From: Candidatus Cryptobacteroides choladohippi
GTDB lineage: Bacteria; Bacteroidota; Bacteroidia; Bacteroidales; UBA932
DNA: 64,000 nt
NCBI GenBank assembly: GCA_018065985.1
Contig: JAGHSF010000027.1
Span: 59,422-123,421, forward strand
Reading direction: 5' to 3'
Position 1 is the first letter of the stretch; every line of letters begins with the position of its first letter. Shown piece after piece: positions 51,401-57,804 of the stretch. The notes beneath the pieces were generated by a model. It saw only the letters and a list, made by a program, of their open reading frames with translations. It ran no database searches and was not told the origin of the DNA. Both the position numbers and the translations under genes were made by a program.

Positions 51401-53458
51401 GGTGGTTCTACCGGTTATAACTCATTGCCTCATTATTTCCAGATGGCCAAGAGGAATGGTTTTCACACTGTTCATAACTACGTTGAAGCTATCAAACCTG
51501 AGAATGGCGGCACCAATGATCCGGAAGCCAATTTCCTTAATATGATTGACAAGAATTACTTCTGTCATGACTATTATGAGAATGAAGATGGATCAGACAG
51601 AGGAACCTGGCGTATGCCCAATATGGTAGAGGTTGCCCTGATGTGTACATATGGTGGTCTCTCGGCTGGTACGATGGACCCTACCGACCAAGCAAATCCG
51701 GGAATTCTGTCCTGTACATATTGGTATCGCAATCAAGATGTTGCGAATATGGGTTCAACCTCATTTGAAGGTGAAACTCAATCAAGATCTGGTCGAATGC
51801 TTTGGCGTCATTTCCTCGGTGCCAAGAAGGAAGGCTCCTACGTGCTTTTGACAATGATTCATACCAGGCGCTTGTTTAATGACTCATATTGGTACAATAC
51901 CCGATGTGTTCGAGATACCGATAAGGATGGTAATTATACAGCATCTCCGGAGTATGAGAACCCTCTTGACTTTGAGAGTTTGGATTTGCAATGCACCTAT
52001 AACGAAGATGGAACTGCTAACTTGTCTGTAGATTGGGGAATGAATTCATTCGGTTCCGTTCAAAGTGTTACCATTGATGGCAATCCTGCTACGACAAGCA
52101 GTTCATATACATCCACTGTCAACCATGCTGAGGTAAGAAGCAGTGAAGTGTCTGTAGTATGGAATCTGATGTATAACGGTAAGCTCCTGAATTACAGGCG
52201 TACATATTCATTGCCTGCCCGTTACTGGATGATTTCCCGTTATGGTGTGGCAAACCGCTATGCGGCCGTCAACCCTGACAACAATCGTACGTATGTCGGT
52301 GCTGCCGACACCCGTGACGTGAACTCTATCGAGGCCATCTACAAGTGGATCCTTACAAAGAGCAACGGAACACCGGTCAACGAGTCAGAGCTCAATACCT
52401 CTGATACCTATTATCTGTACAACGCCGGAGTCGAAGCCTATATCAGTGATGTTGCGACAAGCCGCAGCTATATGGGAGCAGGTGGAAATGCCGTACCCGT
52501 AAGACTGCTCACCCGTGCCGGCTATGACGGTTACTATGTGCTCCGCCTGAACAACAATACCCATGCGAACTCGAATGGTGGTGTAGACTGCTTCGGTACA
52601 TGGAACGGCGGTCCGGACGACGGCTGTACCTACAAGCTCACTCCTGCTGTGCTTAGAGGTGAACTTCCCTTCAGGTTCACTCCCGGTGAGTTCTCGACCG
52701 AGTATGACACTGAGGACGGCACCAGGGCCACATTCACATTCGATGCAAGCTTTGAGTCCGCGACTTCGGAACTGGTTTCCGTAAGCATCAATGGAGTGGC
52801 CGTACAGGATCCTGCCGTTACAGGGGACGACATACATTGCGAAGTCGGCAACTCCCTGATCCCTGAGAACGGACTTGCAGAAGTCCGCTGGACATTCACC
52901 AAGCACGGAGAGACCATCGTCAAGAGCAAGACATACGAGCTGCCTGTCAAGTTCTATCTCATCAAGAGCATACTCAGCAGCGATTCATGGGGCTATCCTT
53001 ACGTGTATGTGGATACAGACGGAAACACAAGGGCCAACCCTTATGCGGTCGATGTCGACAAGTCCCGCATCCCTATGAAGTACAGATGGGTGCTGTCAGG
53101 AGATACCGCATCTCCCACAGGCAACATCCCCGCTTCCGAGCTGGTTGTGAACGCCAACAGGAGCCTGTATCTGTATAACCTCGAGGCTCAGGGCTATATC
53201 GCCAAACCCGACCCTGTCAACAACAATGCCGACTATCTGCCCACGGGTCCTGTGCCTCACAGATTCTGCTTCGATGCAAGCAAGAACGGCGGATTCAGGC
53301 CTTATTTCAAATGGGATGGAACAAACACCTACGGGTCATGTGCCAACGCGAGCCGTAATCATGTAAAGGAAAAGTTCGGTTTCAGCCCAGCCGGTGTCGA
53401 CGGTGCATACTGGATATTCGTTCCGGTATATCTTGACCACGGTGCGGCGCACGAATGA
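48413..53458 (+). CDS. Giant fimbrial tip/adhesin lipoprotein (DUF4906-like), 1681 residues
   Basis: A lipoprotein signal (FLLNSCF) and fimbrillin-like N terminus (VTVSLGINSQEMSILTKAAM) lead into a very long extracellular protein like the DUF4906 proteins that close Bacteroides fimbrial operons. An EF-hand-like loop DLNRDGIITIDEV is near 832. A C-type-lectin/FISUMP-like segment lies around 1065-1168 (WRMPNMVEVALMCTYGG to YWYNTRCVRD). The C terminus has two related beta modules (about 1190-1290 and 1430-1530), each with a VSINGVAV/VTIDGN strand and a YxLPxxxxLI/MI turn. The DNA up to about 52200 is AT-richer than the rest. Probable ligand-binding tip; the ligand is unknown. Confidence 0.78.
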   Translation: MTRRIYTLLSIFVSIFLLNSCFRDNLIEPQEFFAGDGKTVTVSLGINSQEMSILTKAAMSEERERYIEDIYVLAFRLDSDSDSNPKVANRDDNRYFSREDISRVDPENDIHYNAGSVCLYDIPTGTYYIAAVANVMYGDIDSQSLKDQLDSVTDFESFQAVTVNLKDKANLNRTYLSMSGYYLEEGTSEEETHYDPEIAHGGIGPQKVRINRGGYLGGYVHLRRLDAQIHFTILNNMQNATKFRIKSWKFVNIPDQAAVIEDAEDRCSEYSETEQIISGWTKVEGFGELMTKYDLDVYMMENRGLSKNAISSYKLRELEEKQAPLPDGSTPNYEVPRYINAPSNSTYLLFDAEFQQTMTEDGQEYMRDVTSQYIVHLGYCEEATVDGVTSKANDFNNRRNTKYFYTVKINGADEIVVEAQKQPVEYNHGVEGTVVDVKGGQVIDLDAHYNVFNVMLSRKDIRDMHLYIKSPLGEWSTVGTDPSDPSYPHYLTEDYQHIRIAYNESGTQQFNAASGTYTQKCDAVTKLVSYSDTYDYDCPLGTDISAIVDQTLIPGHNEKKQIQDATHICPVYDIHSFKKEYGREYDPSTNPNGYTDANLDDILVFTVYANEFYYYHTNGKISDRERFDSDGFVISGTETPLDLKMWSHFVNRLDGRTFMFLTTSGEGGVSQDLDSKYITCKVKIFQRSIETYFGDHILDGHNQSDPDFPSALGIEQINEHHYKNLALNIPTAYKSKFVSPRSDGWKNTSNVVKGDRWDQHVDQNHIMGAFYRGGTGSSDPDGFDYRYNVFRSKSSKEIDPSAANINYKYFNSPMQDAYNYNLVDAAMSRNRDLNRDGIITIDEVRWFAPSSDQYVTFAVGAGALQTKLFERTDFQDGTAYWNYTNRNSHISQVYSNGAFYYAGIDGKYLVSGEGTSTGNSETGGENFNIFGTQAAGEIRCCRYLGVPGGDSGYDHITLPQPASFDPATRVINTTNYDLKMHRANVAGALPVHDNFSGGSTGYNSLPHYFQMAKRNGFHTVHNYVEAIKPENGGTNDPEANFLNMIDKNYFCHDYYENEDGSDRGTWRMPNMVEVALMCTYGGLSAGTMDPTDQANPGILSCTYWYRNQDVANMGSTSFEGETQSRSGRMLWRHFLGAKKEGSYVLLTMIHTRRLFNDSYWYNTRCVRDTDKDGNYTASPEYENPLDFESLDLQCTYNEDGTANLSVDWGMNSFGSVQSVTIDGNPATTSSSYTSTVNHAEVRSSEVSVVWNLMYNGKLLNYRRTYSLPARYWMISRYGVANRYAAVNPDNNRTYVGAADTRDVNSIEAIYKWILTKSNGTPVNESELNTSDTYYLYNAGVEAYISDVATSRSYMGAGGNAVPVRLLTRAGYDGYYVLRLNNNTHANSNGGVDCFGTWNGGPDDGCTYKLTPAVLRGELPFRFTPGEFSTEYDTEDGTRATFTFDASFESATSELVSVSINGVAVQDPAVTGDDIHCEVGNSLIPENGLAEVRWTFTKHGETIVKSKTYELPVKFYLIKSILSSDSWGYPYVYVDTDGNTRANPYAVDVDKSRIPMKYRWVLSGDTASPTGNIPASELVVNANRSLYLYNLEAQGYIAKPDPVNNNADYLPTGPVPHRFCFDASKNGGFRPYFKWDGTNTYGSCANASRNHVKEKFGFSPAGVDGAYWIFVPVYLDHGAAHE

Positions 53459-54303
53459 TGGGATATTTGAAAAGATCAATACTTGCTGTAATTCTGGGCC
53501 TTGGCATCTGTTTTCAGATGCAGGCTCAGAATTTTGCATTGCCACGGCCCCCGCAGGACATGAAAAGCATTCCAGCGAGAGCCGGCTACGTTGTCGAGCA
53601 CTACTGGGATAATGCCGACCTGGCGTCCATCTCCGAGCGCGATATGGAGCAGGCCTTTGTCAATTATCTGTCAGTCTTCCCTCTGACGGAATCAGATTCC
53701 CTGTGCCACGCGAGCGCCGGGCATCTCATGAGCAGGGCCGATTCTGCCGGGGTGGCCGGGCGAGTTCTTGTGCTGGCCGAGAAATATCTCTTCAATGCAG
53801 ACTCGCCGATGCTGGAAGAGGAGTATTTCCTGGGCTTCGTCAGCGGGGCGGGCGAGTGCAGCTCAATAAGCGAAGAGCAGCGGATACGCATCCCTTACTG
53901 GCAAAACATAATTTCCTGCAACAGACGCGGATTGCCTGTCGAGGACTTTTGCTTCGAGACTGCCGGCGGCACTCTCAGATATTTTTCATCTGTCCCGGGG
54001 CCTAAGCTTCTGCTGCTGTTTGATACAGACTGCAGCGATTGCCGCGAGATGATAGAGTCCTTGAGCAGCGAATCCCTCGACTTTACTGTTGTGGCGGTAG
54101 CCGTCAACTGCACAAGGAAGAGATTCAGGAGCTTCCTGCCTTCTCTGCCCTCTGACTGGGTTGCAGGCTGGGACAGTACCGGACGGATAAATGGGGATGT
54201 CTTTGCGATACGGCATCTTCCTGATGTGTTCCTGGTCGATTCGGACGGAATCGTGCTGCAAAAACACAGAATAGACGCCTTGCAGGGCCAATCCGAGCCT
54301 TGA
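53455..54303 (+). CDS. Secreted DUF5106/thioredoxin-like protein
   Basis: 282 residues with a signal peptide (ILAVILGLGICFQMQAQ). The N-terminal half is helical and resembles DUF5106. The C-terminal half is a thioredoxin-like fold with the active-site pair Cys-Ser-Asp-Cys in LLLLFDTDCSDCREMIE and LPDVFLVDSDGIVLQKH. It starts inside the stop codon of the adhesin gene (4-nt overlap), so it belongs to the fimbrial operon. A periplasmic thiol or redox-folding role for Cys-containing adhesins is a reasonable inference. Confidence 0.78.
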   Translation: MMGYLKRSILAVILGLGICFQMQAQNFALPRPPQDMKSIPARAGYVVEHYWDNADLASISERDMEQAFVNYLSVFPLTESDSLCHASAGHLMSRADSAGVAGRVLVLAEKYLFNADSPMLEEEYFLGFVSGAGECSSISEEQRIRIPYWQNIISCNRRGLPVEDFCFETAGGTLRYFSSVPGPKLLLLFDTDCSDCREMIESLSSESLDFTVVAVAVNCTRKRFRSFLPSLPSDWVAGWDSTGRINGDVFAIRHLPDVFLVDSDGIVLQKHRIDALQGQSEP

Positions 54304-54373
54304 CGGTTCAGGGCTTTCCCATCAGTGATGCCCGCGCCTGGGCCCGGCATAGTTTTTGTTTTTGATTTCAATC

Positions 54374-54820
54374 ATGAAAAAGAGTATCACAATTATTGCC
54401 ATTATTATGGCTGTCATGGTTTGTGCTGCATCCTATTACTGCAGTGCACGGAATGTTATTGTCACACTTCAGGATCTGCCTCAGCAGGCTCAGTCCTTCC
54501 TCGCCGCCCATTTCGATACTTCAGATATCTCTTCGATCGTGAAGGACGGAAACGAGTATGAGGTCCGTTTCGAAAACGGCACGGAGGTGGAGTTCAACCA
54601 TAAAGGACAATGGGAAAATATCGATTGCAAGCGTGAGCCCGTGCCTGCAAGCATAATCGCCCTCCTTCCGGAGCAGATTCCTTCGTATCTGAAGACAAAT
54701 TTCAAGAAAGCGTTCATCACCAAGCTTGGCAAGGAGCATTTCGGATATGACCTCGAACTGAGCAACGGCCTTGACCTCGAGTTCTCCTCAAATGGACGCC
54801 TGAAGAAGGTGGACGACTAA
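54374..54820 (+). CDS. PepSY-like (DUF2874) periplasmic protein
   Basis: About 148 residues with an N-terminal signal (ITIIAIIMAVMVCAA). Two tandem PepSY-like units are visible, each with helix-then-strand and the pattern LPQQAQSFLAAHFD ... YEVRFENGTEVEFNHKGQW, then LPEQIPSYLKTNFK ... YDLELSNGLDLEFSSNGRL. Such proteins are thought to inhibit proteases or sense the envelope. It is 70 nt after the fimbrial operon. Its last 50 coding bases recur 522 bp downstream as a remnant. Confidence 0.8.
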   Translation: MKKSITIIAIIMAVMVCAASYYCSARNVIVTLQDLPQQAQSFLAAHFDTSDISSIVKDGNEYEVRFENGTEVEFNHKGQWENIDCKREPVPASIIALLPEQIPSYLKTNFKKAFITKLGKEHFGYDLELSNGLDLEFSSNGRLKKVDD

Positions 54821-54932
54821 GACTTTCGCGAGCCCCACTATTCGTCTTGACCATCATCTCCTCCTTCAGTGCCTGAAGGGGGTGGATATGGCGCACACAG
54901 AATCTCCGGCGGTGGTATTGACCGGCTTGTTT

Positions 54933-55041
54933 GTGCCCAATCCCCAATTCTCTTGAGGATTGGGAATGGCATAGTACCCTGGAAGGCGTTTTGCAGTGTG
55001 GTTGTATGCCTAATCCCCTCGCAAATCCGGGATTGGGCACG
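54933..55041 (+). repeat. REP-like hairpin pair, unit D
   Basis: Hairpins at 54933-54968 and 55006-55041, again 36 nt each with a 37-nt spacer. Arms: GTGCCCAATCC / GGATTGGGAA and ATGCCTAATCCC / GGGATTGGGCAC. It is inside the intergenic patch between the PepSY-like gene and its duplicated 3' end. No transposase is near. Confidence 0.87.
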
Positions 55042-55155
55042 AAGTCACCTGCACCGAATGTTGTAAGGGAGCTGCTTGAAAGCGAAGAAATCAGATCGGA
55101 GATCCTTAAATTGGTTGAGCGTTTTCCCGTGGTTTGGACTTGATTGATGTAACAA

Positions 55156-55290
55156 TTAAAGTTGGTAGGAGAGATCGAATCTTCTGAAGGAGCTTTGCAG
55201 GGGAAGGGAATTGTTCGTTCCCTTTTGCACCTCAATATTCTGAAGAACCTTGAAGTTGTACTCGTAGTTGCTGGATAACGCCAGCCATGG
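55156..55290 (-). pseudogene. Possible gene remnant, unrecognised
   Basis: On the minus strand a stretch with natural-looking protein sequence (SSNYEYNFKVLQNIEVQK then TNNSLPLQSSFRRFDLSYQL) ends in TAA at 55156. It has no start and runs into the duplicated PepSY end. I do not recognise it. It may be the C terminus of a displaced gene. Confidence 0.3.
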
Positions 55291-55338
55291 CCTTCATCTC
55301 GAGTTCTTCTCAAATGGACGCCTGAAGAAGGTGGACGA
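55289..55338 (+). pseudogene. Remnant duplicate of the PepSY-like gene 3' end
   Basis: These 50 bases match 54767-54816 at 47 positions and encode the same ending, LEFFSNGRLKKVDD, but only this fragment exists. It is a direct repeat with the intact gene, separated by 472 bp that contains REP-like unit D. This suggests a former tandem PepSY-like gene that was deleted, or a local duplication. Confidence 0.7.
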
Positions 55339-55475
55339 TAGATCGCTTACGACTTTTTTGCAACGTACAGTTCGTTGAAATTCCCGGGTGACTCTATTCA
55401 AACACCATCATGTCTGCCAACTGCAGGAAGTATTCGGACATACTATTTGCAGTAATCCACGAAAATAATAGTCAT

Positions 55476-55520
55476 AATCCGTACACCAAACAAATAATTG
55501 CGTTGTTATCTGTACGGATT
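55476..55520. repeat. 10-bp inverted repeat in intergenic DNA
   Basis: AATCCGTACA (55476-55485) and TGTACGGATT (55511-55520) are exact reverse complements 25 nt apart. The DNA from 55340 to 55551 holds nothing else I recognise. An operator or the relic of an insertion is possible. Confidence 0.4.
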
Positions 55521-55551
55521 GCTACTGTTTAACTGAAATTCTACCTGTGGA

Positions 55552-55803
55552 CTATGCCTCTCGGATACGCTGATCTTTAAGACCGGACAGCATTGCTACC
55601 ATTTCACAAATTATGGATTTGCGTTCTTTGAACATCTTGGCGTAACAACCTGCTGAACAATGTTCACCCCAAAGCCGAGGGTCCTTCGGCACAAGTGGAT
55701 AATCATGTCCCTGCAGCATTGCGGGGATATTTTTGTTGTATTCTGTGGTTAAAACAGGGCTAAGTAATACTACTTGATTTTTCGGATTATCAATATATAT
55801 CAT
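55552..55803 (-). CDS. Small hypothetical protein
   Basis: About 83 residues from the ATG at 55803 (MIYIDNPKNQVVLLSPVL). I recognise no family and there is no signal peptide. Two Cys residues (HCSAGCYAKMF) and a basic C terminus are present. It is AT-rich and isolated in a repeat-laden patch, so it may be a small accessory gene or a chance reading frame. Confidence 0.35.
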   Translation of the reverse strand: MIYIDNPKNQVVLLSPVLTTEYNKNIPAMLQGHDYPLVPKDPRLWGEHCSAGCYAKMFKERKSIICEMVAMLSGLKDQRIREA

Positions 55804-55832
55804 TGACAATTAAAGAGATTTTATTAATTTTG
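55803..55832 (+). promoter_or_regulatory. Promoter of the second fimbrillin locus
   Basis: TAATTTTG at 55825-55832 matches TAnnTTTG, with TTGAC at 55803-55807 as a -33 element (about 17-nt spacer). The leader to the ATG at 55903/55909 is about 70 nt. Confidence 0.5.
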
Positions 55833-55902
55833 CAAATTAAATCCTATATTGGGAGTAAAAACTTTTAAGGCATTTATCTGATAATAATGAAAAAATGGTA
55901 AT

Positions 55903-57789
55903 ATGATTATGAGAAAGCTTTTGTACACACTTCCGGCAATCGCTCTGATACTTGGCGTATCAGCGTGTCGCGAAGAAATCGAGCCCGGTCCTGTGCCAGG
56001 CCCAGTTGACGGGAACATGGTGATCAAGTTCTCCGTCGGCAATGGAGGAGATCCGGAAACAAAGACATCAGCGTCCGGAAAAGCAAAGCAGACAGACAAG
56101 ATTCTGATTACAGATCAGAATGATGCAAACCAGCTGTTCCTTGTCGAGACCGTGCAGAGCCTCGACGGTGCATACACAGCCAAGACCGGAGTAGATACCA
56201 AGGGTGTACCCGTGTACACAGAGAACTTTGTACAGATACACTCGGCTATCAACGGTATCCCTTACGAGTATGCTGCAGGGACTATGGGTATGCGCGGCCC
56301 GATAGACGGATCAAAGCAGATGAACTGCATAGACCAGGAAAAACGCACATATGCGTACGACTTCGAAGCCAAGGATTGGCCTGAGGGCAAGAACCTCCTG
56401 TTCTTCCTCAACGCACCTGCTAATATGGCCGCTGCCGGCGTTTCAGGCTTGACCTACACTCAGGACACGAATGACCCTAACAACGGTATCACAAGTTTCC
56501 ACTACGTTTCTCCGGATGCAGATGAAATGAGTGTTACTGAAATCCCCTCCGAAATAGAGGGCGGCGACCCCACCATACTTGAAGAACTCAAGACAGCAGT
56601 TGACGCGACCAAGCTGAAGGACATTCTCTTCACCAGCAAGGGAATCAACAAGAACGACTACTGGAAGAACTCCGACGAAAATTCGAAGGTCCTCTTCTAT
56701 CATGCACTCGCAGGAGTGAAGTTCAAGTCAGACAATGCCCGCAAGGAGGACCATACCGGCAACAAGGTAACCACTACCATCCTGAGCGTCACCCTTACAA
56801 ACATCATCTCGGAAGGTGACTGCGTGGTAACGCCTGATCAGTCCTACAATGCCAGCGACAGCAATGCAAACCCGGGTAGCGTGCGCAAGTCATCAAAAGC
56901 TTCAAAGTGGTCGAACAAGAAAAATCTCAAGAGCTACACTCTCGCCGATAAAGGTGTTGTTGGCCGCAAAGATGCAACATATAACTTTGACGAATCATTC
57001 TATGGTTCAGAAACCGCACAGTACGGAGAATATAACATCAACAGCGCAAATTACGAGGATACATTCTTCTTCGTACCTCAGCAGAATGGCGAGTGCGGCA
57101 AGGATGTCACCGTGGTTATCACATACACCCTCAGCACCGAACACGACAAATTAGGCAACCCCATCGTTCACACACGTGCCGTCAAGCTCAGCAACTTCAA
57201 CTGGGAGGCAGGCAACCTGTACACTTATACACTCTCGGCTAACCACGTAAACGTCGCAGTCCACGACCAGCTTGACGCAGACCAAAAAAAGAAGAGTAAT
57301 CTCATGATTACCAATACCGGAAATACCGATTGCTACATTCGTGCGGCTATTATCGCCAACTGGTTTGACATACATGATGATGTAAAGACCCAGGGAGAAG
57401 AAGCAACCTTGATTGGAGACCACCAGATTGTTGCCAACTGGAGCGGATTCAAGGTCGTAGATGGAAAATTAACGGTAGTCAACGAAGAGGAAGGCACCTT
57501 CGAGGGCATTGATACCCAGAACTGGATATACAGTGACCCTGCCACAGGAGGCGACGGATTCTTCTACTACAAATACAAGGTAAAACCTGGTAACACGACA
57601 AAATTCCCTCTTTTTGTGTCGTTTAAAGTAGGCGAATGCCAGAACCCATTGTACTCGAAAACAGCGCATCTTGAAATGGACATCCTGGCTCAGAACTTTG
57701 ATGCAAGCAAGCTTGAAAAGATGAAGGCCGGCAAATGGTGGTCTAAAGGTGATGTCACCTTCGACTCAAGGTATGACGACGAACTTTAA
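55903..57789 (+). CDS. Fimbrillin-family lipoprotein (second locus)
   Basis: 628 residues, starting at 55903 or at the third codon, with a lipoprotein signal (IALILGVSACRE). It has the fimbrillin linker and N-domain start (MVIKFSVGNGGDPETKTSASGK). Long beta-rich domains follow, with LLFFLNAPANMAA, SKVLFYHALAGVKFKSDN and RAVKLSNFNWEAGNLYTYTL, the last typical of Mfa-like proteins. It is followed 15 nt later by a VWA adhesin gene. Probably a shaft or adaptor subunit for that adhesin. Confidence 0.72.
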   Translation: MIMRKLLYTLPAIALILGVSACREEIEPGPVPGPVDGNMVIKFSVGNGGDPETKTSASGKAKQTDKILITDQNDANQLFLVETVQSLDGAYTAKTGVDTKGVPVYTENFVQIHSAINGIPYEYAAGTMGMRGPIDGSKQMNCIDQEKRTYAYDFEAKDWPEGKNLLFFLNAPANMAAAGVSGLTYTQDTNDPNNGITSFHYVSPDADEMSVTEIPSEIEGGDPTILEELKTAVDATKLKDILFTSKGINKNDYWKNSDENSKVLFYHALAGVKFKSDNARKEDHTGNKVTTTILSVTLTNIISEGDCVVTPDQSYNASDSNANPGSVRKSSKASKWSNKKNLKSYTLADKGVVGRKDATYNFDESFYGSETAQYGEYNINSANYEDTFFFVPQQNGECGKDVTVVITYTLSTEHDKLGNPIVHTRAVKLSNFNWEAGNLYTYTLSANHVNVAVHDQLDADQKKKSNLMITNTGNTDCYIRAAIIANWFDIHDDVKTQGEEATLIGDHQIVANWSGFKVVDGKLTVVNEEEGTFEGIDTQNWIYSDPATGGDGFFYYKYKVKPGNTTKFPLFVSFKVGECQNPLYSKTAHLEMDILAQNFDASKLEKMKAGKWWSKGDVTFDSRYDDEL

Positions 57790-57804
57790 TGAACTGAACG
57801 GAAA

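Noticed and set aside
33099..55041. Two-repeat CRISPR mini-arrays (36-nt repeat, 37-nt spacer)
   Set aside because: The 36-nt units are not true repeats: their central third differs in every copy, there are only two per locus, no leader or cas genes are present, and a RAYT gene explains palindromes better.
54717..55313. 198-codon minus-strand frame across the PepSY gene end
   Set aside because: It crosses a real gene in antisense and a REP unit; only a short part (55156-55290) looks like former coding DNA, in another frame.
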